Assembly: GCA_044226525.1 (NCBI GenBank)
Contig: JBGAGV010000019.1
Location: 112,338-176,337, forward strand
Source: VFJQ01 sp044226525
GTDB taxonomy: Bacteria; Verrucomicrobiota; Verrucomicrobiia; Chthoniobacterales; Chthoniobacteraceae
Direction of reading: 5' to 3'
Length of the DNA stretch: 64,000 bases
The notes under the pieces are model-generated. The model saw only the letters and a program-made list of their open reading frames with translations. It had not been told where the DNA came from and ran no database searches. Both the position numbers and the translations under genes were made by a program. Shown one piece after another: positions 32,235-40,980 of the stretch (position 1 is its first letter; each line of letters begins with the position of its first letter).

Positions 32235-33272
32235 ATGAATAGCCTTATGAAATCGACCCCTTTCGGATTTGGCATCGTTGGCACGGGCATGATCGCTGGG
32301 GTGGTGGCGGATGCGCTCGCTCGCTCGACCACCGCCGGCCTCCGCGCGGTGTCGAGCCGCTCGTTGGAGAATGCGCGGAAATTCACCGCGCCGCGCCCCG
32401 GGGTGGATGCTGTGGAGGGGCTCGAGGCGCTCTTCCGCCGGGAGGATATCGAGGCGGTTTATTTCGCGATTCCCACGGTGGCCAAGGAAGCGGCGGCACT
32501 CGCGGCGATCGCCGCGGGGAAACACGTGCTCGTGGATAAACCGTTTGTCGATCGAGCGTCAGTGCAGCGGATGGTCGATGCGGCGATGGCCAAAGGTCTG
32601 GTCTTTATGGACGCGACTCACTTCGTGCACCACGCGCGCACCGCGGCCATCCAGGCGGCCATTCCGGAAAGGATCGGCACGCCGCGTTCGCTGCACACGA
32701 CTTTCTACTTCCCGTTTTCCGACCGAAACAACATCCGGTTCGACCAGCAGCAGGAGCCGATGACGGCGTTGGGCGACATGGCGTGGTATTCCGCGCGGGC
32801 CATCGTCGAGTATCTGCGGCCAGCAGGCCGAATCGGCAAAGTCATCGTCGTGCCCGAGCGCGATCCGCAGACCAACGCCATCGTTCGGGCCGAGGGGTTG
32901 ATCGCGTTCGAGAGTGGCGAAGTCTCCACCTTCGACATCGGTTACACCGCCGGCACGGTGCTGATGGATCTGCAACTCCTCGGCACGGGCGGCGTCATTC
33001 AACTCGATGATTTCGTCCTCGACTGGGAAGATAGCTGGTCGTTCAAAAACGCGGAAAACAAGGCCGGTTATTTTCACCGCACCGGCATGGCGAGCCGCCG
33101 GGAATTCTCCTTCATTCCCACGCCCGCGCCGATCGCTGCCGAGGTCGCGATGGTGGAAGATTTCGCGGCGCTGGCGGTGGTCGGCAACGCCAGTGCACGT
33201 GCTGCTTACGCCGAAGCCTCGCTCCGCACGCAGGAAATCCTCGACGCGTTCTGGCTGGCGGCGAATGCCTGA
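32235..33272 (+). CDS. Gfo/Idh/MocA-family oxidoreductase (cytoplasmic)
   Basis: A 345-residue NAD(P)-dependent dehydrogenase. The Rossmann motif is GIVGTGMIAG (about 13-22), and the KxxxVDKP-type segment HVLVDKPFVD (about 97-106) supplies the conserved Lys-Pro. No signal peptide, unlike the paralogue at 15.3 kb. The GGGG Shine-Dalgarno lies 7-8 bases before ATG 32235. Likely oxidises or epimerises a sugar or inositol. The LacI-like palindrome and GH1 gene upstream point to carbohydrate use. Confidence 0.9.
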   Translation: MNSLMKSTPFGFGIVGTGMIAGVVADALARSTTAGLRAVSSRSLENARKFTAPRPGVDAVEGLEALFRREDIEAVYFAIPTVAKEAAALAAIAAGKHVLVDKPFVDRASVQRMVDAAMAKGLVFMDATHFVHHARTAAIQAAIPERIGTPRSLHTTFYFPFSDRNNIRFDQQQEPMTALGDMAWYSARAIVEYLRPAGRIGKVIVVPERDPQTNAIVRAEGLIAFESGEVSTFDIGYTAGTVLMDLQLLGTGGVIQLDDFVLDWEDSWSFKNAENKAGYFHRTGMASRREFSFIPTPAPIAAEVAMVEDFAALAVVGNASARAAYAEASLRTQEILDAFWLAANA

Positions 33273-33287
33273 GGATGCGGCTGGGGC

Positions 33288-33779
33288 TTACAGCGGCTTG
33301 CAGAGGTAGAGCGAGCCGCCCGCTTCGGGCACATAGACGGCTTGGGCGAAGCCCGCGGCGCCATAAACGCGCCGGGCGCGCTGATTGTTTTCCTGCACTT
33401 CGAGCGTAAGCCGGCAGCAGCCGAGTTCACGCGCCCGCCTTTCGATTGCCTCGAGCAGCAGGAGGCCGATGCCTGCGCCGCGATGGGCGGGCACGACGAA
33501 GTAGTCGGAGATATTGACCAGCGGCCGCGCCGCGAACGTGGAAAACCCTCGAAAACAAATGGCGAGCCCGGCCGGTTCACTTTCATGCCAGGCGAGGAAG
33601 ACGAGCGTGGTGGGGTGAGCTCGCAGACCGGGGATCACCTCGCGATAAGCGGTCTCCGAAAGAGGACGGCCGTCACCCATCGGGTCCTGCGCATAGGCGT
33701 TGAGCAGGTGGAGCGTGGCTTCCTGATGATCCGGCCGCGAGAGGTCGGCTTCGACGACGGTAACGGGCGTGGCGTTCAT
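33288..33779 (-). CDS. GNAT acetyltransferase
   Basis: A 163-residue GCN5-related N-acetyltransferase. The acetyl-CoA pyrophosphate loop is VVPAHRGAGIGLLLLEA (motif A), followed by QENNQRARRVYGAAGF, the motif-B helix of this family. Substrate unknown. Its ATG at 33779 overlaps the stop of the thioesterase-like gene (ATGA) with a GAGG three bases upstream; the earlier Met (33797) is inside that gene. Two-gene operon. Confidence 0.92.
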   Translation of the reverse strand: MNATPVTVVEADLSRPDHQEATLHLLNAYAQDPMGDGRPLSETAYREVIPGLRAHPTTLVFLAWHESEPAGLAICFRGFSTFAARPLVNISDYFVVPAHRGAGIGLLLLEAIERRARELGCCRLTLEVQENNQRARRVYGAAGFAQAVYVPEAGGSLYLCKPL

Positions 33780-34195
33780 GACCTCGTGATGAACCATTCG
33801 ACGGTGGCGGAGAGCGCATGCGTGCCGGCTTCGTCGTAGAGCTCGACCGTGACCGGGATCAGGGCGCGCCCCTTGCCTGCGAGGTTCGCATCGAGTTGCG
33901 CGAGCGCTTCCGCGGTGGCCGCTGCGGTGGATTGGATCGCGCCGGTGGCTGGTTTGCGGAACTTCGCCTCAAGGCGCCGCACCACCGGAACTACGCCGCC
34001 GCTCGATCCGAAGTGCCGGAGCAAAAACTCCCCGCTCGAAGCTTCGGCGAGAGCGAGCAGGGCACTCGCGTGGACGGTGCCGAGGTGGTTGAGGAATTGG
34101 CCGCCGCCGGGCAGGCGAAGCACCCGTCCTTCATCCGTCGTCGGCTGAAGTCCGAGGAAAGAATTGAAGGGGAGTTCGGTGAGGCTTTGCTTCAT
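33776..34195 (-). CDS. Hotdog-fold thioesterase-like protein (DUF4442/YiiD type)
   Basis: A 139-residue hotdog-fold protein: the helix LGTVHASALLALAEASSGEFLL with His-Ala-Ser and the strand LEAKFRKPATGAIQSTAA fit the DUF4442/PaaI-like acyl-CoA or acyl-ACP thioesterase group. Coupled to a GNAT gene by ATGA; together they could act on an acyl or amino-acyl intermediate, but that is inference. ATG at 34195 begins the domain; the longer frame from 34327 overlaps the divergent PRTase gene. Confidence 0.75.
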   Translation of the reverse strand: MKQSLTELPFNSFLGLQPTTDEGRVLRLPGGGQFLNHLGTVHASALLALAEASSGEFLLRHFGSSGGVVPVVRRLEAKFRKPATGAIQSTAAATAEALAQLDANLAGKGRALIPVTVELYDEAGTHALSATVEWFITRS

Positions 34196-34320
34196 ACCTT
34201 CTCTTTTGTCGGCAGCCTTTGGTGATTGGCGGGTGCGGGTCAATCGAATCCTCAAAGCGGCTGACGTGATGACACCGGCCGATTTCGCCGCTAAATCTTC
34301 GGTGTTGGGAGGTGACCTCG

Positions 34321-34983
34321 ATGCCACTCGGAATCACTCACGATCCATCTGGGATGCGCTTCGCCAATCGGCGCGAGGCGGGGCGTGCGCTGGCGAAACG
34401 GTTGGCGCATCTGGCTGGGCGCCAGGACGTTATCGTGCTGGGGCTGCCGCGTGGCGGTGTGCCGGTAGCGGCGGAAATCGCCGGCGTGCTGGGTGTTCAC
34501 CTCGACGTTTGTGTCGTGCGGAAGCTGGGCGTGCCCGGGCAGGAAGAACTGGCCATGGGCGCGATTGCGTCGGGCGGGGTGCGCGTGCTCGTGGAAGACG
34601 TGTTCCGCTGGCGCCCGGAGGTTTTCGATGCGCTGGAGGAGGTCACCGCGCGAGAGGAAAGTGAACTGGCGCGGAGAGAGGAGGCTTATCGCGGGACACG
34701 TCCGTTTCCGGATTTGCGGGGAAAGACGGTGCTGCTCGTGGACGATGGCCTCGCGACGGGTGCCACCATGCGAGCGGCGATCGCGCGAGTGCGAGCGGGC
34801 CGGGCGGCGCACATCGTGGTGGCCGTCCCGGTCGGGGCGCCGGATACCTGCGAGCGGCTGGCGCGGGAGGCAGATGAGGTGGTCGTCCTGCTCGCGCCGG
34901 AAAACTTCAGTGCCGTCGGCCAGTTCTATGCGGATTTTTCCCAGACCACCGACGAGGAAGTGTGCGAGCTGCTCGCGCGCTGA
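34321..34983 (+). CDS. Phosphoribosyltransferase-domain protein
   Basis: A 220-residue type I PRTase. The PRPP loop VLLVDDGLATGATM (about 143-156) is present. The FANRREAGRALAKRL start and LGLPRGGVPVAAEIA match the stand-alone PRTases that are often linked to erythromycin esterase/dienelactone hydrolase fusions. The true nucleobase substrate is unknown. ATG at 34321 has GGAGGT 7 bases upstream, better placed than the GTG at 34312. Confidence 0.9.
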   Translation: MPLGITHDPSGMRFANRREAGRALAKRLAHLAGRQDVIVLGLPRGGVPVAAEIAGVLGVHLDVCVVRKLGVPGQEELAMGAIASGGVRVLVEDVFRWRPEVFDALEEVTAREESELARREEAYRGTRPFPDLRGKTVLLVDDGLATGATMRAAIARVRAGRAAHIVVAVPVGAPDTCERLAREADEVVVLLAPENFSAVGQFYADFSQTTDEEVCELLAR

Positions 34984-34986
34984 AGC

Positions 34987-35532
34987 TCAGCGAGCAAACC
35001 ACGGGCGCGCGTTGTCTTCGCTGCGGGAGTAATACCACGAAAGCTCGACCGTGACCCGTGTGCGAGGCGGGCGCTCAAACCACGCGTGCTGGCCGATGGT
35101 CACCATCCATTTTCCCTTTTTGTAAACGCGCTGCACGGTGCTGATCGGGATGTCGTCGTAGGAACTCCAGCCCCGGCGCTGGAGCTGTTTGCGATACCGC
35201 GCCGCAATGGTTTCGAAGTCCCCCGGCATTTCGTATTCACGGGTCCATTCGATCCCCATCGGCACGCCCTGCCACATGCTCCTCCTTCCGCCCATGAGCG
35301 TGCGTTTTTTGATTTCACCGTTCGGTTTCGATTCGGGGGGCGTGTCGAGGGTCTCAAAGATCGCGCCCACTTCCTGGTTGGCGGTCGCGACCGCTTCGGC
35401 GATGACCGGCAATTGACGGCGAATATAGCGCTGCTGCCACGTGAGCAGACCTGCGGCGACCAGGACGATCCCGAGCACGAACACCCACCAGTAGGGGTGC
35501 GTGCGGCTGCGATAACGAAAGGTAACGGCCAT
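34987..35532 (-). CDS. Unknown single-pass membrane protein
   Basis: A 181-residue protein with one transmembrane helix (about 15-34, WWVFVLGIVLVAAGLLTW) and a soluble remainder with alternating strands (WMVTIGQHAW, TRVTVELSWYYSRS). No family recognised. Its stop is just after the PRTase stop (convergent). Its ATG at 35532 lies 45 nt downstream of the fabD stop on the same strand, so it could be the tail of the fabD operon. Confidence 0.75.
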   Translation of the reverse strand: MAVTFRYRSRTHPYWWVFVLGIVLVAAGLLTWQQRYIRRQLPVIAEAVATANQEVGAIFETLDTPPESKPNGEIKKRTLMGGRRSMWQGVPMGIEWTREYEMPGDFETIAARYRKQLQRRGWSSYDDIPISTVQRVYKKGKWMVTIGQHAWFERPPRTRVTVELSWYYSRSEDNARPWFAR

Positions 35533-35577
35533 GGTCGCGAGAGCGGTGGCCGTAGTCCTATCCGAGGCGCAGCCCCT

Positions 35578-36519
35578 CTACAAGGCGGCGCGAATCGCCG
35601 GCAGCGCGGCTTCGAGGCTCGCGCAATCGCTGATGCTCACACAGGGCGTGCCTTTGCGGGTGCGGTTGAGCAAGCCGGCGAGGACTCCGCCCGGACCGAG
35701 CTCGATGAAGAGATCGCACTTCTCCTCATCGACGAGGAGCTCCTGCGTTTCCGTCCAGCACACCGTGCCGGTCACCTGGTCCTGCAGGCTCTGGCGGATT
35801 TCATCCGGCTCACTCACGCGGCAAGCGTCCACATTGCAAATGACGGGAAATTTCGGCGTCGCAAAGCGGACCCGCTGGAGCGCTTCGCCGAGTTTTTCAA
35901 AGGCGGAATTCATCAGCCGCGAATGATACGCGCCAGCGACGTTGAGTGTCTTGGCCATGCGGACGCCGTGTTCCTTGGCGACGGAAACGGCGACGCTCAC
36001 CTTGGAGCTTTCGCCGCTCACCACGATCTGGCCGGGGCTGTTGAGATTGGCGACATCGACATCGCACTCCGCAGCCAGTGCGCGGACGGCGCTTTCGTCG
36101 CCGCCGATCATCGCGGCCATGCCGCCGCTGGTGGCTTCGCAGGCGTCCTGCATGTAGTGGCCGCGTTGCGCTACCAGGCGCAGGCCCGTGTCGAAATCGA
36201 ACGTGCCCGCAGCGGCGTGCGCGGTGAATTCACCGAGCGAAAGACCTGCGGCGGCGTGGACAGGAAATTCGCCGACTTCCGCCTGTAGCGCCGCGAGACA
36301 GGCCAGCCCGTGCACGAAGAGGGCCGGCTGGCAGTTTTTCGTCTGCGTGAGATCTTCCTCCGGTCCGTCGAAGCAGAGAGTGGAAATGGGGCGGCCGAGC
36401 AGAGTGTCGGCTTTTTCAAACAGGGCGCGAACGGCCGGGTATTTGGCGGCCAGATCCTTGCCCATGCCGACCTGCTGTGCGCCCTGGCCAGCGAAAAGGA
36501 GTGCGATGCGTTTGCTCAT
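35578..36519 (-). CDS. fabD: Malonyl-CoA:ACP transacylase
   Basis: A 313-residue transacylase that loads malonate on acyl carrier protein. GQGAQ (11-15), the nucleophile elbow GLSLGE with Ser94, and catalytic His199 (GAYHSRLM) are present. E. coli has His in the elbow (GHSLG), but Leu at this place is seen in other phyla. The ATG overlaps the glycerate kinase stop. fabD normally sits with fabH/fabG/acpP; none are adjacent here. Confidence 0.95.
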   Translation of the reverse strand: MSKRIALLFAGQGAQQVGMGKDLAAKYPAVRALFEKADTLLGRPISTLCFDGPEEDLTQTKNCQPALFVHGLACLAALQAEVGEFPVHAAAGLSLGEFTAHAAAGTFDFDTGLRLVAQRGHYMQDACEATSGGMAAMIGGDESAVRALAAECDVDVANLNSPGQIVVSGESSKVSVAVSVAKEHGVRMAKTLNVAGAYHSRLMNSAFEKLGEALQRVRFATPKFPVICNVDACRVSEPDEIRQSLQDQVTGTVCWTETQELLVDEEKCDLFIELGPGGVLAGLLNRTRKGTPCVSISDCASLEAALPAIRAAL

Positions 36520-37634
36520 GGATGACTACGTAGCTTGAGAAGCCGCCCGGTGCGGCGCGCGGCACGGCGGAGCAGCTCGGCTCCACGGCGCATCGCCTCA
36601 TCGAGAGGGAGCGGTGAGTCGATGATAGGGACCGTGGCGTCAAAAAGATTTTCCGCTGCCGGGTCGATGCCCCCGCCGAACGCCAGGACCGGTTTGCCGT
36701 GTTTGCGAGCCAATGCGGCCACTCCGGCAGGTCCCTTTCCTTCAAGGGTTTGCGCATCGAGCCGGCCTTCGCCGGTGATGACGAGATCCGCCGCGGCGAT
36801 GCGAGCCTCCAAACCAATGGTCTCCGCGACGAGATCGAATCCCGAGCGCACTTTCGCACCGCAGAAGCTCATGAGACCGAAGCCGATTCCTCCTGCCGCT
36901 CCGGCGCCCGGCTCATGGCGAAAGTCGCAGCCGAGCGATTCGCTGACCATGTCGGCCAGTTGCTTCATGGACGCCTCGAGGTGCACGATGGTCTTTTCGT
37001 CGGCACCTTTCTGGGGAGAGAAAACGCGCGCGCAGCCGCGCTCGCCGAGCAGGGGATTCTGCACATCGCACGCGGCGATGATTTCCGGCATGTCGAGCGC
37101 GTCGTCTTTCAGGATGCGCGTGAGAGCGATGAGGTCGCCGGGATAGGGGCCGAGTTCTTCACCGTCGCTGGTGCGGAGGTCGTAGCCGAGCGCGGTGGCC
37201 ATCCCCGCGCCGCCGTCCGTCGTCGCGCTACCGCCGAGGCCGACGAGAATCTGGCGCGCGCCACGTTCGATGGCGTCGCGCATAAGCTGGCCAGTGCCAA
37301 AAGTGTGCGCCCGCAGCGGGGCGCGTTCCTCGGGTTTGAGCCGCCAGAGCCCGGAAGCGTCGGCCATTTCGATGATGGCGAGTTTTTCCGCTTCGATCCA
37401 CGCGTAGCGACATGGCACTTCGCGCTCGAGAGGGTCTTGTGCGGTTCGTTCGATCCAGCTGCCGCCGAGCGCGAGGCACATCGCTTCCGCAAAGCCTTCG
37501 CCGCCGTCGGCAATCGGCGCGGCGACGCATTCCACGTCCGGCACGCTCTCTCGCCAGCCGTCGGCGATCGCCTGTGCGGCGGCCGCGGCGGAGATCGAGC
37601 CTTTGAATTTATCCGGGGCGATGAGGAGCTTCAT
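36516..37634 (-). CDS. Glycerate kinase (GlxK/GarK type)
   Basis: A 372-residue kinase of the GlxK family: it begins MKLLIAPDKFKGS, has PIADGGEGFAEAM, ARQILVGLGGSATTDGGAGM and a late TGEGRLDAQTL motif, with the phosphate-binding Gly-rich stretch in the middle. It phosphorylates D-glycerate to 2- or 3-phosphoglycerate, feeding the serA/serine branch or glycolysis. It is flanked by 4-nt overlaps on both sides (PrmA-like upstream, fabD downstream), showing tight coupling. Confidence 0.95.
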   Translation of the reverse strand: MKLLIAPDKFKGSISAAAAAQAIADGWRESVPDVECVAAPIADGGEGFAEAMCLALGGSWIERTAQDPLEREVPCRYAWIEAEKLAIIEMADASGLWRLKPEERAPLRAHTFGTGQLMRDAIERGARQILVGLGGSATTDGGAGMATALGYDLRTSDGEELGPYPGDLIALTRILKDDALDMPEIIAACDVQNPLLGERGCARVFSPQKGADEKTIVHLEASMKQLADMVSESLGCDFRHEPGAGAAGGIGFGLMSFCGAKVRSGFDLVAETIGLEARIAAADLVITGEGRLDAQTLEGKGPAGVAALARKHGKPVLAFGGGIDPAAENLFDATVPIIDSPLPLDEAMRRGAELLRRAARRTGRLLKLRSHP

Positions 37635-38449
37635 CGGCGCGCGAGGCCGGCGACCCATTTGCCTTGCCGCTTTACTTCATCCACGCGCAGGCCCGCCTTG
37701 CGAAAGGCGGTCACGACTTCCTTCTCCTGGTTTCGCATCACGCCGGAGAAGATGAGTGTCCCGCCCGGGGCGAGTGCACTTGCGAGCTTCCCCGCGATCT
37801 GCACGAGGATGGTCGAATAGAGATTCGCGGCCACGAGCTGCCAGGTGCGAGCCGGTTCCCAGTCGAGCACATCCAGGCGTTTCACGGCCACGCCGCTGAG
37901 TTTATTCAGCTTCACGTTTTCCTTGGCGATGCGCACGCAGTTCGGGTCGAAGTCGCCCGCTTCCACTTTGGCCGCGCCGAAATGCCGCGCGGCCAGCGCG
38001 AGGATTCCACTGCCGCAGCCGAGGTCGAGCATCTCCCAGCGCCCGCTCTGCTGGTCGGAAAAATCGGCGATGAAGCGCAGGCAATTGTGCGTGGTGGCGT
38101 GCTCGCCCGTGCCGAAAGCCATGCCGGCGGGAATCACCAGCGAGGCTTTGTCCGCGGGACGCTCGGCTTCGCTGGTCACGACGAAAAGCCTGCCCCGCAC
38201 GTTGATCGGCGCACGCGGTTTGCCCGGCGCCTTCAGCCAGTCCTGCACCTGCTTCGACACCGTGCCGCCGAACTCTTTTACCAGCCGGTCCGCGTCGCGT
38301 TTGGACAGGGCGAAGATCTCCAGCCGGCTGGTCTTGCCCCCGGCCATCGTCGTGATGGCGAGGCGATCGACAAATTCCGTCAGCCGTTCCGGCCACACGT
38401 CGTCCCACTTGGACGGGCTCAGTTTTCGCCACTTGAAATGGGTGCTCAT
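37631..38449 (-). CDS. prmA: PrmA-like protein methyltransferase
   Basis: A 272-residue SAM-dependent methyltransferase. GTGEHATTHNCLRF (about 113-126) and LDLGCGSGILALAA (motif I, about 141-154) with VAANLYSTIL match ribosomal protein L11 methyltransferase, though the N-terminal substrate-recognition region is short and not typical. ATG at 38449 overlaps the stop of the exported methyltransferase gene (ATGA). The next gene is coupled likewise. The exact target protein is inferred. Confidence 0.85.
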   Translation of the reverse strand: MSTHFKWRKLSPSKWDDVWPERLTEFVDRLAITTMAGGKTSRLEIFALSKRDADRLVKEFGGTVSKQVQDWLKAPGKPRAPINVRGRLFVVTSEAERPADKASLVIPAGMAFGTGEHATTHNCLRFIADFSDQQSGRWEMLDLGCGSGILALAARHFGAAKVEAGDFDPNCVRIAKENVKLNKLSGVAVKRLDVLDWEPARTWQLVAANLYSTILVQIAGKLASALAPGGTLIFSGVMRNQEKEVVTAFRKAGLRVDEVKRQGKWVAGLARR

Positions 38450-39177
38450 GATTTCGGTTTGCGGAAGATGATGATGTGCTGCCAAGGCAGGATGCCGATG
38501 GTCTTTTCGAAGACGAGCGAGTGCACGCTCATTTCCTTCTTCACCTGCGCCTCGGTCATTTTGTGAACGGTCTTGATCGGCACCGCCGGATCTTCCCCGC
38601 GAAACTCCACGAACACGATCCGCCCACCCGGTTTCAGCCCTTTGATCATGCCTTCGATCATTTCGTAGGGGTGCTCGAACTCGTGATAGACATCGACCAT
38701 GACCATGGTGTCGCACGACTCCGGCGGGAGCTTCGGGTCGGCCACTTCGCCGAGGACGCCTTTCACGTTTTTGATGCGAAACATCGCCATCCGTTTCGCA
38801 AGCACATCGAGCATCTCCCGCTGAATATCGACGCCGTAGATGAAGCCTTTCCCGCCCAGATACGGCGCGATCTTCCGCGACACGTAACCGCTCCCGACGC
38901 CGATATCCGCGACGACTTCGCCTTCGTGGAAATTCAGCGCCTCGACCATCGCTTCGGTTTTCTCTTCCTCTTCGCGCTCGGGCCGCTCCAGCCAATCGGC
39001 AGCCAGGTGTCCCATCACCCGCGCAATCTGGCGCCCCATGAACCATTTTTCGATTCCGTTCGGATCGCCGCCCTTCCGCGTTTCATAGAGCGGCTCGGGT
39101 GGCGGTGCGGCGAATGTGCCAGCCGTCAAGACGACCGCAGCCAGCGCACGGACAAAGGAGGCGAGGGGGGATTTCAT
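38446..39177 (-). CDS. Exported class I SAM methyltransferase
   Basis: A 243-residue methyltransferase with a signal-like N-terminus (hydrophobic residues about 9-25, TAGTFAAPPP). Motif I is VVADIGVGSGYVSRKIA (about 91-107). Catalysis outside the cytoplasm would need SAM there, so the protein may be retained at the membrane or have lost function. ATG at 39177 shares one base with the upstream TAA (TAATG), giving tight coupling. Confidence 0.85.
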   Translation of the reverse strand: MKSPLASFVRALAAVVLTAGTFAAPPPEPLYETRKGGDPNGIEKWFMGRQIARVMGHLAADWLERPEREEEEKTEAMVEALNFHEGEVVADIGVGSGYVSRKIAPYLGGKGFIYGVDIQREMLDVLAKRMAMFRIKNVKGVLGEVADPKLPPESCDTMVMVDVYHEFEHPYEMIEGMIKGLKPGGRIVFVEFRGEDPAVPIKTVHKMTEAQVKKEMSVHSLVFEKTIGILPWQHIIIFRKPKS

Positions 39178-40010
39178 TACGGTTTCCACCCCGGCGGAGC
39201 GAAAATGTAAGCCAGCTTTTCACGCCAGTTTTTTGCGTGGTGGCGGACGTCCTGCGCGATCGAGCGCCACTCGTGGAAGATGAGCGTGAACGGGTCCCGC
39301 GCCAGTGGTGCTTTGGTGAGTCCATACCGGGGTGGTTCCGCTTCATCCTCGGGCTCGAAGGTGCCGAAGAGTTTGTCCCAGACGATGAAAATCATCCCCA
39401 TGTTCTTGTCGAGATAGCGCGGGTTCGACGCGTGGTGCACGCGGTGGTGTGAAGGCGTCACGAGCAAATGCTCCAGCCAGCCGAGTTTTCGCACACATTC
39501 GGTATGCACCAGCACGCCCCAGAGCTGCGTGGCGGCATACATGAAGAGGATGTCGAGCGGCTGAAAACCGAACCATGCCAGCGGCGCGAAATAAGCCGTG
39601 CGGTAGAGCGGCTGAAACACGGAGGAACGAAAGCCGGTCGTGAGATTGAACTCGTCCGACGAATGATGCGTCACATGCACCGCCCAGAAAAAGCGGCAGC
39701 GATGATCGACATAATGCAGCAGCCAGTAGGCGAAATCCTCGAGCACGAGCAGAGCCGTCCAATAAATCCACCCTCGTTCGAGCGTCACGATCCGGTGCGT
39801 GAAGAAAAACGTGAGCGCCCACAACACGGCGCCACGCAGGAGCAGGTCGAGCGAGCCGTTACAGAATGCAAAGAAAACATTCTCGCTCGTCTGCCGCAGC
39901 GTGTAGGCACGCCGACCCTGCCATGCGCTCACGGCGATTTCCGCCAGAATCGCGAGGCCGAGGATCGGGGTCGTGACGGCGAGCAGGAGCTGCTCGCTAA
40001 ATGCGCCCAT
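39177..40010 (-). CDS. Fatty acid hydroxylase / sterol desaturase-family protein
   Basis: A 277-residue integral membrane diiron enzyme. The His clusters HYVDH (about 99-103), HVTHHS (about 112-117) and HHRVHHASN (about 189-197) chelate the diiron centre of the fatty acid hydroxylase/sterol desaturase superfamily. Four or more hydrophobic helices carry the clusters on the cytoplasmic side. It may hydroxylate a lipid or hopanoid/carotenoid-like molecule. It is the first gene of the overlapped run that ends in fabD. Confidence 0.92.
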   Translation of the reverse strand: MGAFSEQLLLAVTTPILGLAILAEIAVSAWQGRRAYTLRQTSENVFFAFCNGSLDLLLRGAVLWALTFFFTHRIVTLERGWIYWTALLVLEDFAYWLLHYVDHRCRFFWAVHVTHHSSDEFNLTTGFRSSVFQPLYRTAYFAPLAWFGFQPLDILFMYAATQLWGVLVHTECVRKLGWLEHLLVTPSHHRVHHASNPRYLDKNMGMIFIVWDKLFGTFEPEDEAEPPRYGLTKAPLARDPFTLIFHEWRSIAQDVRHHAKNWREKLAYIFAPPGWKP

Positions 40011-40026
40011 TGAGCGTGGGCGCGAT

Positions 40027-40494
40027 TTATTCCGGCTTCGCGATCACCCGGCGGGAAGGATCGGTCGCTCCGGGAACGTGATAGATGTTCGGTGGCGACA
40101 CCGAGATCAGCTCGTAGCTCTTGAGGTTGAACTCAGGGTAGAAGCCATTGCTCGCCGGTTCATAGACGTTCCCCTCGGAGAAGGAGCCGGTGAGCTTGTA
40201 TTCGTAATTGTTGTCGGAGCCGATGGTGTTCTGCGCGCGATCCGGAGCGAGTTTTTCCTGCTCGTTCAGCATCACCATGCGCGCCGTGCTCCATGGCTGC
40301 TGCGGGCGGCGAATCCAGCCCCAGAATTTGTAGTCGCGCTTATAATAGCGGCGGCCGATGTAGTAGTCGCCCGGCGGCTCTGCCGCGATCGACTGACGCA
40401 GCTTTTCCTTCGCCTCGGCGTCGGAGCGCATCTGCGCAGTTTCACAGGCGGGAAAGAGGAGCGGGACGAGCAGGAGCAGGAAGCGGCGATGCAT
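40027..40494 (-). CDS. Lipoprotein of unknown function
   Basis: A 155-residue protein with a lipoprotein signal (LLFPAC, Cys17). The mature part has several aromatic-rich strands (YYIGRRYYKRDYKFWGWIRRP, EYKLTGSFSEG). No family recognised. It is 17 nt upstream of the hydroxylase gene's start side and transcribed toward it, so it may belong to the same transcript. Confidence 0.72.
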   Translation of the reverse strand: MHRRFLLLLVPLLFPACETAQMRSDAEAKEKLRQSIAAEPPGDYYIGRRYYKRDYKFWGWIRRPQQPWSTARMVMLNEQEKLAPDRAQNTIGSDNNYEYKLTGSFSEGNVYEPASNGFYPEFNLKSYELISVSPPNIYHVPGATDPSRRVIAKPE

Positions 40495-40539
40495 ATTGGG
40501 CAGGCGGGATCAATGCGCGGACAGGCGCGGAAAGCGAGT

Positions 40540-40980
40540 CTATTTCCCGGTCTCGAGCTGCTCGCGCACGCGGGCGATCAGGGCAGGCTGGCGCTGGAGC
40601 TGTGCGGTGAGCGCCTCGATGGCGTGCAGCGTCGGCGGGCTGATGTGGTGCTCCATTCCCTCCACGTCGCGATAGATGATTTCCTCATCAAGCCCGAAGA
40701 GCCGCAGAAAATCGGAAAGAAGCTGGTGCCGCCGGGTGATGTTTCGCGCCAGGGCTTCCCCGGAAGCAGTCAGGACGAGGCCACGGTATTTTTCATATTT
40801 GAGCAACCCCCCGGCATCGAGCCGCTGCACCATGTTGGTGACGCTGGCCTGGGAAATCTTCAGCCCCTGGGCGATGTCCACGACCCGAGCGTAGCCCTTC
40901 GTATTGATGAGCTCGAGGATGCGCTCGAGGTAATCCTCGACCGCGGAGGAAGCATGGCGTGTGAGAGCCTTGGCGGGCAT
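40540..40980 (-). CDS. mntR: Manganese-responsive DtxR-family repressor MntR
   Basis: A 146-residue metalloregulator. A winged-helix domain (about 12-75; VDIAQGLKISQASVTNMVQRL recognition helix) is followed by a dimerisation domain whose helix RDVEGMEHHISPPTLHAIEAL holds metal-ligand Glu and His residues of MntR. Its short length and lack of an SH3-like domain fit MntR rather than IdeR. It is divergent from an NRAMP transporter with a DtxR-type box between them. The longer upstream frame is not conserved. Confidence 0.93.
   Translation of the reverse strand: MPAKALTRHASSAVEDYLERILELINTKGYARVVDIAQGLKISQASVTNMVQRLDAGGLLKYEKYRGLVLTASGEALARNITRRHQLLSDFLRLFGLDEEIIYRDVEGMEHHISPPTLHAIEALTAQLQRQPALIARVREQLETGK

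Noticed and set aside
30468..32525. Two minus-strand open frames opposite the GH1 gene
   Set aside because: GH1 acid/base and nucleophile motifs are on the plus strand; the antisense frames have no features.
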